Shown here: piece by piece, positions 1 through 5,845 of the stretch
Position numbering within the stretch: the stretch's first letter is position 1
Layout of the letters: the number at the start of each line of letters is the position of its first letter
Assembly: GCA_965368175.1 (NCBI GenBank)
Contig: CBDULX010000173.1
Coordinates: forward strand, 1 to 6,381
Source: CBDULX01 sp965368175
Lineage (GTDB): Bacteria > Pseudomonadota > Gammaproteobacteria > SZUA-229
Direction of reading: 5' to 3'
DNA length: 6,381 nucleotides
The notes under the pieces: generated by a model
Told to the model about the DNA's origin: nothing
Database searches by the model: none
What the model saw: the letters and a program-made list of their open reading frames with translations, nothing else
Translations under genes and position numbers: made by a program

Positions 1-153
1 ACTATCAGCTTGAGACGGATAAAATTGGTTGATGGTTGATGGTTGATGGTTGATGCGTAAATTTAATTTTAAGTATGGTAATTCTCTGGGTGATTGTTGA
101 TTATTTTTGTGGCATTGGTGTATTGAGTGCTGAGGAATTAGTCAGGCTGTCCA
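1..153. other. Non-coding region downstream of tcdA
   Basis: This AT-rich stretch follows the tcdA stop codon on the minus strand. Apart from the heptamer repeat at 27-55 I see no convincing gene, no hairpin followed by a T-run, and no tRNA-like structure. A weak pair of arms, TAATTC and GAATTA, is present but the loop is about 50 bases, too long to call a terminator. Confidence 0.6.
27..55. repeat. Heptanucleotide tandem repeat, four copies
   Basis: The 7-bp unit GGTTGAT occurs four times in perfect tandem, followed by one extra G. It lies in non-coding DNA downstream of tcdA. No gene can be assigned to the left of it in this window, so whether it sits in a promoter or a 3' region of the next gene is unknown. 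Short perfect repeats of this kind can change copy number by strand slippage. No function is claimed. Confidence 0.85.
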
Positions 154-963
154 TTATTTATTATTTAGGTCACTACTCATCTCTTTTTTGAGTAATCTTT
201 CAATAGCTTTGGCAGCTGCAACCATGCCAAATGTAGCCGTCACACAACTGGAAGAGCCAAAGCCCAGATTGCAATCCAGGCTCACGCCTTTAATCCCCGG
301 CTTGGCATGACACACGCTTCCATCGGCTTTTGGGTAACGTTGTTGTTCTGTGGAAAATACACAGGGTATACCGAAGCTCCGTTTACTGTTTTTGCTGAAA
401 CCGTACTGGCTACGTAACTGGGAACGCACTTTGGCCGCCAGCGGGTCATTGTAGGTTTTGCTGAGATCGGCAAGACTTATGGCGGTTGGGTCGATCAAGC
501 CTCCGGCCCCACCAGTGGTAATGATAGGTATTTTATTTCTACGACAGTAGTAAATCATGGCGGATTTGAATTTGATACTGTCGATGGCATCAATGACATA
601 ATCGTAACCCTGACTAAGGTATTTCTCCATGGTTGTTTCAGTCAGGAAATCATCAATTGTATGACATTCGCAATCGGGGTTTATTGATTCGATGCGTCTG
701 GCCATGACCTCCACTTTGGACTGGTTGAGGGTATCACTGGTGGAATGAATCTGACGATTGATGTTACTGCTGGCGATATCGTCATGGTCTATCAGTGTGA
801 TTTTACACACACCGCTACGAGCCAGAGCTTCCGCCGCCCAGGAACCTACACCACCAATACCAATGATACAGAAATGGGCCTGTTTGAGAATGGCGGCCTG
901 TTTGATTCCGTACAGGCGCTCGATGCCGCCAAATCGTTCTTTATAATCACTCATTGGCGGCAT
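154..963 (-). CDS. tcdA: tRNA threonylcarbamoyladenosine dehydratase TcdA (CsdL)
   Basis: TcdA is an E1/ThiF-like enzyme that uses ATP to dehydrate t6A at position 37 of tRNAs reading ANN codons, giving the cyclic hydantoin form ct6A, in the cytoplasm. The 269-residue protein matches the family in length and along its whole course. The nucleotide-binding loop GIGGVGSW is at residues 35-42. The acidic residue after the next strand is D59 in LIDHDD, the NRQ motif is at 69-71, and the adenylation-domain segment YVIDAIDS is at 122-129. These are followed by CRRNKIP and TTGGAGG, both characteristic of TcdA. An internal ATG at 954 (MSDYKERFGG) is an equally possible start; neither ATG has a clear Shine-Dalgarno sequence. 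The gene lies 23 bp downstream of the phosphatase-fold gene on the same strand and may be co-transcribed with it. No csdA or csdE, common neighbours in Escherichia coli, is visible here. Confidence 0.95.
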   Translation of the reverse strand: MPPMSDYKERFGGIERLYGIKQAAILKQAHFCIIGIGGVGSWAAEALARSGVCKITLIDHDDIASSNINRQIHSTSDTLNQSKVEVMARRIESINPDCECHTIDDFLTETTMEKYLSQGYDYVIDAIDSIKFKSAMIYYCRRNKIPIITTGGAGGLIDPTAISLADLSKTYNDPLAAKVRSQLRSQYGFSKNSKRSFGIPCVFSTEQQRYPKADGSVCHAKPGIKGVSLDCNLGFGSSSCVTATFGMVAAAKAIERLLKKEMSSDLNNK

Positions 964-986
964 TTTGGTGTGACTGTGGGTTTATG

Positions 987-1799
987 TCAATCCACCAGGC
1001 TAGCCTGATCATAGAGCTGGTGTATGACGTTTTTTTCCGGTTTTGGAGCTAGTTCGAAGGTGGCCATTAACGGAGTGTGATCTGACAGCTTGCGCCAGGG
1101 TGCTTCGGTACAGCGCTGGCATTTCAAAGGTTTCAGGCCACGGGTGTAGATGCGGTCCATCGCTAAGGCAGGCATCCAGGATGGGAAGCTGCGGGCATGT
1201 CTGCCGGTGGTAAACTTGAATACTTCTTTTAGATTCAGATCATGGCACAGATGTTTTTCGGCTTTACCTCGCCAGTCGTTAAAATCACCGGCGATGATCA
1301 GTGCTTCATCCCGAGGAACATGAGAGTTGATACGGTCGACCAGCACTGACAGCTGTTTTTCCCGTTCCATCCCAAACAGCCCCAGGTGAACGCATATCAG
1401 GTGAATACGTTGTTTAGCTGGCCCAGTCACCACCGTACCGTGAAGCAGGCTGCGGCTGGCCGACTGCATAACTGAGACATTGATATTCTCCCATTCGACG
1501 AAGGGAAACTTGCTGAGAATAGCATTACCATGATGACCGGCTTTATAGATGGCATTTTTGCCATAAGCATGATGAGGCCAGACCTGGTCAGCGAGAAATT
1601 CAAACTGGCTCTCGGTGGGCCAGTCAAAAATTTTATTTTGCAGGATAATGTGTTCTCCCTGAATTTCCTGCAGGAAAACAATATCGGGGTTCATTACGCG
1701 TAATGCTTCCTTGATTTTATGGAGCACAAAACGCCGGTTACCCACACTAAATCCCTTGTGGATATTGTAAGTCAGTATTTTTAGTCTGGATTGGCTCAT
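987..1799 (-). CDS. Endonuclease/exonuclease/phosphatase family protein, YbhP-like
   Basis: This 270-residue protein has the DNase I-like metal-dependent phosphodiesterase fold. The visible catalytic motifs come in the expected order: YNIHKG at 11-16 with the metal-linked Asn12, LQE with Glu45, the HHGNAILSKFP segment before the middle of the protein, GDFND at 171-175 (Asp172 and Asn174), MDRIY with Asp215, and the terminal SDH at 239-241. The start, with YNIHKGFSVGNRRFVL, closely resembles E. coli YbhP, which is of unknown substrate. There is no signal peptide, so it is probably cytoplasmic. The exact substrate (nucleic acid, phospholipid head group or other phosphoester) cannot be told from sequence. 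It is the first gene of a probable two-gene unit with tcdA. The start at 1799 fits the family N-terminus, although no strong ribosome binding site precedes it. Confidence 0.88.
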   Translation of the reverse strand: MSQSRLKILTYNIHKGFSVGNRRFVLHKIKEALRVMNPDIVFLQEIQGEHIILQNKIFDWPTESQFEFLADQVWPHHAYGKNAIYKAGHHGNAILSKFPFVEWENINVSVMQSASRSLLHGTVVTGPAKQRIHLICVHLGLFGMEREKQLSVLVDRINSHVPRDEALIIAGDFNDWRGKAEKHLCHDLNLKEVFKFTTGRHARSFPSWMPALAMDRIYTRGLKPLKCQRCTEAPWRKLSDHTPLMATFELAPKPEKNVIHQLYDQASLVD

Positions 1800-1974
1800 G
1801 GTTTTTTGCTTTATTTGTTAACTATAGACGATGAAGTAAAGATTTTTTTAGGAGTACATCAAATCCGGAGCAATTAAAGCTGTCGTGTTTTAAGTACCTG
1901 AAGAAATCTAAGGTATTGTTTCGCTTGACAAATTCTTCTGAGAATAGGTAAATAGTCGTATTTTAAACATAAGT
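1800..1974. other. Divergent intergenic region
   Basis: This 175-bp AT-rich spacer lies between two divergently transcribed genes and must carry promoters for both. A plus-strand candidate is listed separately. On the minus strand a TATAGT hexamer lies near 1821-1826, about 22 bp before the YbhP-like gene. No good -35 box stands at the right distance, so I do not call a promoter there. Confidence 0.5.
1925..1954 (+). promoter_or_regulatory. Candidate sigma-70 promoter for the cnoX-like gene
   Basis: A perfect consensus -35 box TTGACA is at 1925-1930. After an 18-bp spacer comes a weak -10 box, TAAATA at 1949-1954. Transcription would begin near 1960, leaving a leader of only about 15 to 25 bases before the start codon. 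The -35 is strong evidence; the -10 matches the consensus at only three positions. Confidence 0.45.
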
Positions 1975-2853
1975 ATGTGTCATATGCCTGAATCTCGACT
2001 TATATTAGAAACCTCGCCTGAAACTTTTGCTGAAATGGTCATTGGTAACTCAATGCGCGGTCCTGTGATGGTCAATTACTGGAGCGCCAAGGCTGGTCCC
2101 TGTCTCAAGCTATGGCCCCTGCTGGAAAAACTGGTGCATGACTATTCCGGTCGTTATTTGCTGGTGAATTTCGATACCGATAAATACCTTAAATTCGCCC
2201 AGCGTGAACTGGGTATTACCAGTGTTCCTACGGTTAAGATGTATATGCAGCAGCAGGTGGTTGACACGATTCATGGTGCTGAATCGGAAAAAAGTTTTCG
2301 CAATATGATCGATAAGTACATGCCTCGTGCATCCGACCCGCTGGTTCTGGATGCAGTGCGCCAGTACCAGGAAAACAATGTCGAAGTTTCTTTAGAACAA
2401 CTGAAAAAACTCTATCAGCAGGATTCGGAAAATCCCAGGGTTGCACTGACCATGATGAAGCTGATGCTGAGGGAAGGTCAGTTTGAGCCCTTGTTTGACT
2501 TCCATAAATTGCTATCACCAAGATTGAAAAAAAATGAAGAAATTATCAATCTGGAAAGCCATAGCCAGTTTCTGTATGCGGCAAATCAGGCCGGAGATCG
2601 GGAACAGCTGGAACAAACTCTTTCCAACCAGCCCGATAATCTCGAAGTTCGCTTTCAGCTTGGCGCTCTGAATCTGGTTGAAGACCATTACACTGAGGCG
2701 ATGGATCAGCTACTGGAAATTATTAAACAGGATCGGCAGTATCGAAACGATGTTGCGGTGAAAGGAATGGTAACCATACTCAACCTGATAGGCAGCAATA
2801 CAGATACTGCCCGGCAATACCGCAGCAAGATGTTGAATGCGATGGGACGCTAG
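1975..2853 (+). CDS. cnoX: Thioredoxin-fold and TPR protein, YbbN/CnoX-like chaperedoxin
   Basis: CnoX (YbbN) is a cytoplasmic holdase that protects proteins from oxidative aggregation and hands them to DnaK/J and GroEL. This 292-residue protein has the same architecture and length as E. coli YbbN: a thioredoxin domain at about residues 8-115 and a helical tetratricopeptide region from about 120 to the end. The active-site loop reads W-S-A-K-A-G-P-C (36-43), so the first cysteine of the usual CxxC is alanine (A40) and only Cys43 remains. The cis-proline is P85 in SVPT. The residue matching the second E. coli cysteine (FDTD, Thr68) is not cysteine. Classical dithiol oxidoreductase activity is therefore unlikely, while a chaperone role is plausible. 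The C-terminus (RQYRSKMLNAM) parallels the YbbN end (KYRRQL). ATG at 1984 is an alternative start giving an N-terminus similar in length to E. coli YbbN; neither start has a clear ribosome binding site. The stop codon TAG shares its last G with the repeat element that follows. Confidence 0.88.
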   Translation: MCHMPESRLILETSPETFAEMVIGNSMRGPVMVNYWSAKAGPCLKLWPLLEKLVHDYSGRYLLVNFDTDKYLKFAQRELGITSVPTVKMYMQQQVVDTIHGAESEKSFRNMIDKYMPRASDPLVLDAVRQYQENNVEVSLEQLKKLYQQDSENPRVALTMMKLMLREGQFEPLFDFHKLLSPRLKKNEEIINLESHSQFLYAANQAGDREQLEQTLSNQPDNLEVRFQLGALNLVEDHYTEAMDQLLEIIKQDRQYRNDVAVKGMVTILNLIGSNTDTARQYRSKMLNAMGR

Positions 2854-3012
2854 GGAATCTCTGATTAAGTCTGGTTGAATTTAGGCTTCGATAAAAGTGT
2901 TTAGATTTTTCATGAAGTGAGGCGGAATAGTTATTCTATTGCAACGAGCTTCGGGGAGGATCTGGACGCTTTTAGCCAGCATAAAACAATCATGACTTGA
3001 TCAGAGGTTCCC
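2853..3012. mobile_element. MITE-like element with terminal inverted repeats
   Basis: A 160-bp non-coding segment is bounded by 19-bp inverted repeats. The left end GGGAATCTCTGATTAAGTC (2853-2871) and the reverse complement of the right end at 2994-3012 agree at 17 of 19 positions. Both differences are C/T transitions. It has no coding capacity, lies between convergent genes, and contains an internal short palindrome, GAATA-GT-TATTC, at 2925-2936. Size, ends and position fit a miniature inverted-repeat transposable element mobilised by an unrelated transposase elsewhere. A clean target duplication is not visible: TA precedes the left end and CA follows the right end. I do not assign an insertion-sequence family. 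It could instead be a diverged end fragment of a larger insertion sequence. Confidence 0.6.
2925..2936. repeat. Internal short palindrome in the MITE-like element
   Basis: GAATA and TATTC form perfect 5-bp arms separated by GT. It lies roughly in the middle of the element, where some MITEs have internal secondary structure. It is short enough to be chance. Confidence 0.4.
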
Positions 3013-3029
3013 CAGGGAACCTCTGATCA
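2998..3029. repeat. Perfect 15-bp inverted repeat (hairpin)
   Basis: The arms TGATCAGAGGTTCCC (2998-3012) and GGGAACCTCTGATCA (3015-3029) are exact reverse complements separated by CA. The left arm is the right end of the MITE-like element, and the right arm looks like the outer end of another copy facing away. In RNA it would form a very stable hairpin on either strand. No run of T follows on either side, so it is not a typical intrinsic terminator, although it may still hinder read-through between the two convergent genes. Confidence 0.8.
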
Positions 3030-3083
3030 GTTCGTGATAGTTTATCACAGCCTGCTACAACCATACTTGATCAGTGGTCACTG
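3015..3083. repeat. Possible second, diverged repeat unit
   Basis: This segment begins with the TIR-like GGGAACCTCTGATCA and ends near a degenerate inverted copy. ACTTGATCAG at 3065-3074 repeats the 10 bases found at 2995-3004 in the right end of the neighbouring element, and GGT follows one base later in both. Inside is a perfect small stem-loop, GTGATA-GTT-TATCAC (3034-3048), and at the end CAGTG-GT-CACTG (3072-3083). It may be a second, shorter or degraded copy of the same kind of element, or a cluster of unrelated palindromes. The inverted ends match at only 11 of 15 positions. Confidence 0.4.
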
Positions 3084-3087
3084 CGGT

Positions 3088-3924
3088 TTATTTTTTACGA
3101 GCTTTCTTTTCGTAAACCAGGCCAATGCTAAGTACAATGACCAGTATGATGAGCACTAGCCAGAGAAAATTATTCATGACAAACATTTTTTGTTCGGGAT
3201 CCTGCTTGCCTGAATTTTGCGCGACAGCTTTAGTTGCAGGACGTTCAGGACTGCTTGTCTGCGCCAGTTGAGCCTGTTCTACTTCAGCCTTTACCTGTTT
3301 TAATATCTGTTGATAGTTGTTACTGGAATGGCCGCTGGCTTCCAGTTCCCGTTGCATTTTTTGTGTGGCCTGTCTGGCTTCCTGTAGTCGCCCAGCCTGG
3401 GTCAGATTGTGAATATTGCTCCAGTGTAGATACCAGTAATAGGATTCGTCATCACCATTTCCACCCAGAGCCAGTTCTTTCTGGATCGCGATTATTTTCT
3501 TATCCATAGACAAAGCATGTTTCATAGTCGCATATATAGCAGCGCTCAAATGTGGTTTTTGAGTTTTATCGAATGTCATGGCCTGTTCGTACGCGGATAG
3601 TTTTTTTGCAATATGTTGTTGTGAAGTAACTGGGGCAGTGGTGAAATACAATGATGCCAGGTTGTTGTGATTCAGGCCCTGTAAAAACCAGAGTACAGGG
3701 TTTTGCGGCTGTTGCTGTAATAATTGGTCAAGCTGTTGACTGATTGAAATTAACTGTTGCTCCTGGACGGTGAAACTGCTGTCGATGTTTTCGGCATGAT
3801 AAAGTGCTACCTGATCAGCAAGTGATTTTACATTTCCAGGGCTGATGTCAAACTGTTCTTCAAAACTGTTCTGCGCCAGCAGCTGACAGGGCAAGAAAAC
3901 AAACAATAAGATTAGAGTTTTCAT
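3088..3924 (-). CDS. Signal-peptide, helical-repeat, single-pass membrane protein
   Basis: I do not recognise a named family. The 278-residue protein starts with a short Sec signal (a Lys at position 2, then a hydrophobic run to LLA at 15-17). It has a predominantly helical, glutamine-rich middle at about residues 50-215 that resembles tetratricopeptide-type helix pairs, for example the stretches QNPVLWFLQGLNHNNLASLY and LTQAGRLQEARQATQKM. A polar linker at about 217-248 is rich in Ser, Pro and Gln. One transmembrane helix at about 253-271 is followed by a basic tail, EKKARKK. This predicts a periplasmic repeat domain anchored in the inner membrane with a short cytoplasmic tail. Its ATG overlaps the TGA of the upstream peptidase gene as ATGA, and no ribosome binding site is evident, so translation is probably coupled. 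A scaffolding or partner-binding role for the peptidase is inference only. Confidence 0.75.
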   Translation of the reverse strand: MKTLILLFVFLPCQLLAQNSFEEQFDISPGNVKSLADQVALYHAENIDSSFTVQEQQLISISQQLDQLLQQQPQNPVLWFLQGLNHNNLASLYFTTAPVTSQQHIAKKLSAYEQAMTFDKTQKPHLSAAIYATMKHALSMDKKIIAIQKELALGGNGDDESYYWYLHWSNIHNLTQAGRLQEARQATQKMQRELEASGHSSNNYQQILKQVKAEVEQAQLAQTSSPERPATKAVAQNSGKQDPEQKMFVMNNFLWLVLIILVIVLSIGLVYEKKARKK

Positions 3925-5168
3925 TGGTTCTGGTAATTTATATTGATATGTAAATGGTCGGCCTTGTCAAAGGCATCCGGTAATCCGTTTTTCGGTTCCA
4001 TATCTTCAGTAAATTCTTTTGTACGCATCGGTCGTCCATTGGTTTCCAGTTGCCAGAAAGCATCAAGTTTGTTTTTGTTTATTTCCAGCCCCTGCCAGAG
4101 TACCCAGTAGGCAATGGCGGACTTTCTGGTATTGGGGGCCTCGTTAATGATGATGTCAATTGCCCCACCACGTTGATGAATGCCGTTAGTGGCATTGCTG
4201 AACCACTCGTTACGTTCGGGGTTGCGCCAGCCGCCACTCAGCCAGAGTTGACTGTCTGGAACTGGCAGTGGTTTATTGTTGATATCATTGAGTGGTGTGT
4301 TTTTCATATACTGTTTATGTTGCCGATAAATTTCGGCAACTTGTATAGCCAGATCATAGATGCCATCGTTGATCATCAAATCATACTGACTTTCAGTGAT
4401 CGGGTTGCCAGCCAGTTTTGGTGATTTTTCCGGCACCTGGGTGATTTCATCACGTCGGGGCACGGGCAAATTACCATCCTCACCACGGCCATATCGTGGG
4501 AGATTGTAATGATTGATGTATTCCTGTCGAATCATATCTATATTATCCATCTGCAATACGGCCTGGTGTCGGCGTTGCAGCTGGCCAGTTTTTAATACAT
4601 CCACAAATACGTGGTAACTTAAACGAGGGTTGAATAACTGGTCGTCGATGACCTGAGTACCGCCGCCATATTTACGGCGTTTTCCATTCGGCCCCTTGCC
4701 TTTTTTATACATCTGAGGACGATGATTTCTGGGCCTGGGTCTAAACACCAGTTTATTGCGGTCAAGCACTGATGAATCCAGTTCGCTGGACCGCCAGCTA
4801 AATCCCAGCAAGGCATTTTTGCTATTGCCATTGAACGATGATAACAGGTCAATAGTGCCGTATTCTTTTTTTGCAATAAGGATTTTCCAGATCACATATT
4901 CATCCTCAGTAGCTGGCTGTTTAAGCTCTATAACAAAGGGAGCCTGAAGAGAAAGAATGTCCTGGGGACTGCTTTGTTTAATGCCTTGCGGAATACTAAG
5001 CTTGCTGGGCACGACTATGAACGAATTGATCTGGTTGCTGCCAATGTCTGCAGAACTGATGATGTTCAGATCAGCAGTATCTTTGGCCTGAGCGCTGGCC
5101 GTATATAGTAATAAGCTAGCTAACAGGCTCAGAGTTAATGCTGGTTTCGCTAATATGATAATCAACAT
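3921..5168 (-). CDS. Exported M15-like zinc peptidase, probable murein hydrolase
   Basis: The 415-residue product begins with a signal peptide ending at about residue 28 (ASAQA before KD). The C-terminal part carries the signature of the hedgehog/D-Ala-D-Ala peptidase (M15) fold: SGGWRNPERN at 311-320, HQRGGAID at 331-338 and DHLHI at 404-408. From family knowledge the zinc ligands would be His331, Asp338 and His407, with acidic D404 close to the last histidines. Such enzymes cut peptide bonds in peptidoglycan stem peptides or are DD- or LD-carboxypeptidases. The roughly 270-residue N-terminal part is not recognised. It contains a strongly basic segment at 143-166 with 12 Arg, Lys or His residues. 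The gene is followed by a 4-bp overlap with the next gene and preceded by the lipoprotein gene after 53 bp. A 12-bp inverted repeat covers its start, and no Shine-Dalgarno sequence is visible. The substrate is not certain, and the fold could also belong to a non-catalytic relative. Confidence 0.75.
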   Translation of the reverse strand: MLIIILAKPALTLSLLASLLLYTASAQAKDTADLNIISSADIGSNQINSFIVVPSKLSIPQGIKQSSPQDILSLQAPFVIELKQPATEDEYVIWKILIAKKEYGTIDLLSSFNGNSKNALLGFSWRSSELDSSVLDRNKLVFRPRPRNHRPQMYKKGKGPNGKRRKYGGGTQVIDDQLFNPRLSYHVFVDVLKTGQLQRRHQAVLQMDNIDMIRQEYINHYNLPRYGRGEDGNLPVPRRDEITQVPEKSPKLAGNPITESQYDLMINDGIYDLAIQVAEIYRQHKQYMKNTPLNDINNKPLPVPDSQLWLSGGWRNPERNEWFSNATNGIHQRGGAIDIIINEAPNTRKSAIAYWVLWQGLEINKNKLDAFWQLETNGRPMRTKEFTEDMEPKNGLPDAFDKADHLHININYQNQ

Positions 5169-5202
5169 ATAGAATCAGTTTTTTATTATTACTGATTCTA
5201 TA
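5168..5202 (-). promoter_or_regulatory. Perfect 12-bp inverted repeat at the peptidase start codon
   Basis: TATAGAATCAGT (5168-5179) and ACTGATTCTATA (5191-5202) are exact reverse complements with an 11-base A/T loop. The transcript is read from the minus strand, so the arm nearest the gene ends with the A of the AUG and occupies the place where a ribosome binding site would be. It could regulate translation of the peptidase, act as a dyad operator for a protein, or help process the operon mRNA. It lacks a following U-run, so it is not a standard terminator. Confidence 0.6.
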
Positions 5203-5221
5203 GTTCAAGACCTGCATACAA

Positions 5222-5665
5222 TCAATCTTTGCGGGCTGCTTCATTGCGACATGTGATTTGTTTTGTGAATTTACTATGACTATCGCATATCAGGTTGAGT
5301 GAGCCTGTTACGCTTCCCTGACCGTAATAATTGTCGGAATAAATCATTTGTCTGGAATCGTATAATTCAGCACAGATGACCCATTCATTGAGGTAAAAGG
5401 TCATGAGTGGGGTGTATGACATTTGTTCTTTGAGGGCAGCAAAATGAAATTGCCCCTGCTCGTTGGTAACCGTGGTTTTTACGTGTTTAGTACAGTTATG
5501 GTCTTTGCTGTCCCGGGATAAATAGAGGGTTACGCCGGGTTTGGGTTCTGAATTAATATTGAGTACGCCATTAATAGTTGGTGTCAGACCACGGCTATAA
5601 GGTGTGGTTGTGCAGGCCGAGGTCAGTATCACTAGAGTCAGGATCAAGAGTGGAAGGGGTTTCAT
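5222..5665 (-). CDS. Lipoprotein with carboxypeptidase-regulatory-like domain
   Basis: The product (147 residues from ATG 5665) begins MKPLPLLILTLVILTSAC, a lipoprotein signal whose lipobox TSAC puts the lipidated cysteine at 18. Thr19 at the next position does not signal inner-membrane retention, so outer-membrane placement is likely. Residues about 30-75 look like a small beta-sandwich of the carboxypeptidase-regulatory or transthyretin-like kind: a GVLN strand, a KPGVTLYL strand and TVTNEQGQFHF, the usual TDxxGxFxF-like turn. Four further cysteines could form disulfides in the periplasm. I chose 5665 rather than the upstream ATG at 5674 because AGGA lies 8 bases before it and the signal peptide then begins normally. 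It is the first gene of the probable three-gene envelope operon, 53 bp before the peptidase gene. Its ligand is unknown. Confidence 0.78.
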   Translation of the reverse strand: MKPLPLLILTLVILTSACTTTPYSRGLTPTINGVLNINSEPKPGVTLYLSRDSKDHNCTKHVKTTVTNEQGQFHFAALKEQMSYTPLMTFYLNEWVICAELYDSRQMIYSDNYYGQGSVTGSLNLICDSHSKFTKQITCRNEAARKD

Positions 5666-5723
5666 TATTATCATCCTGGTGGCCTTGTTTTTTCAATGAA
5701 AGCGATTTATCGGCTATTTTTTA

Positions 5724-5729
5724 ATTGTA
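5724..5729 (-). promoter_or_regulatory. Candidate -10 box for the envelope operon
   Basis: Read on the minus strand the hexamer is TACAAT, five of six matches to the sigma-70 -10 consensus, about 60 bp before the lipoprotein start. No convincing -35 box lies 16 to 18 bp upstream. The region is very AT-rich, which raises the chance of false matches. Confidence 0.3.
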
Positions 5730-5800
5730 TCTTATTCAGCAAAATCTCGACATAGTTATTATTTTTATAATAAATGATAAGGTATGGCCTGATATGGATT

Positions 5801-5809
5801 TGTTATACT
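5801..5809 (+). promoter_or_regulatory. Extended -10 promoter for the small lipoprotein gene
   Basis: The sequence TGTTATACT is an extended -10 element: TG, one base, then TATACT (5804-5809), five of six matches to the consensus. There is no good -35 box, which extended -10 promoters can do without. The start site would lie near 5816, giving a leader of about 30 bases before the ATG at 5846. Confidence 0.5.
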
Positions 5810-5833
5810 ACAGTGATTTTATAATTGCTTTTC

Positions 5834-5842
5834 AAAGGTGGG
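5834..5842 (+). promoter_or_regulatory. Ribosome binding site deciding the start at 5846
   Basis: AAAGGTGGG lies just before the ATG at 5846, with AAGG 7 bases from it. A longer in-frame reading from TTG at 5825 would place this purine-rich stretch inside the coding region, so the ATG is preferred. The signal peptide also begins properly there. Confidence 0.65.
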
Positions 5843-5845
5843 CTC

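Noticed and set aside
1..60. Heptamer repeat as a CRISPR array
   Set aside because: The units are 7 bp and directly adjacent with no spacers, so it is a simple tandem repeat.
745..1008. Plus-strand open frame of 87 codons opposite tcdA
   Set aside because: It lies antisense to the conserved N-terminal part of tcdA and runs into the next gene. The translation shows no recognisable domain and is explained as a shadow of the real frame.
2998..3029. Perfect hairpin as an intrinsic terminator
   Set aside because: The stem is strong but no T-run follows on either strand. The match of its left arm to a terminal repeat gives a better explanation.
4050..4424. Plus-strand open frame of 124 codons opposite the M15-like gene
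   Set aside because: It covers the strand opposite the zinc-site motifs, which are strongly protein-like on the minus strand. It has no own ribosome binding site or family resemblance.
5169..5221. Terminator between the lipoprotein and peptidase genes
   Set aside because: The inverted repeat there is AT-rich, its T-run is in the loop rather than after the stem, and the 3' arm runs directly into the start codon.
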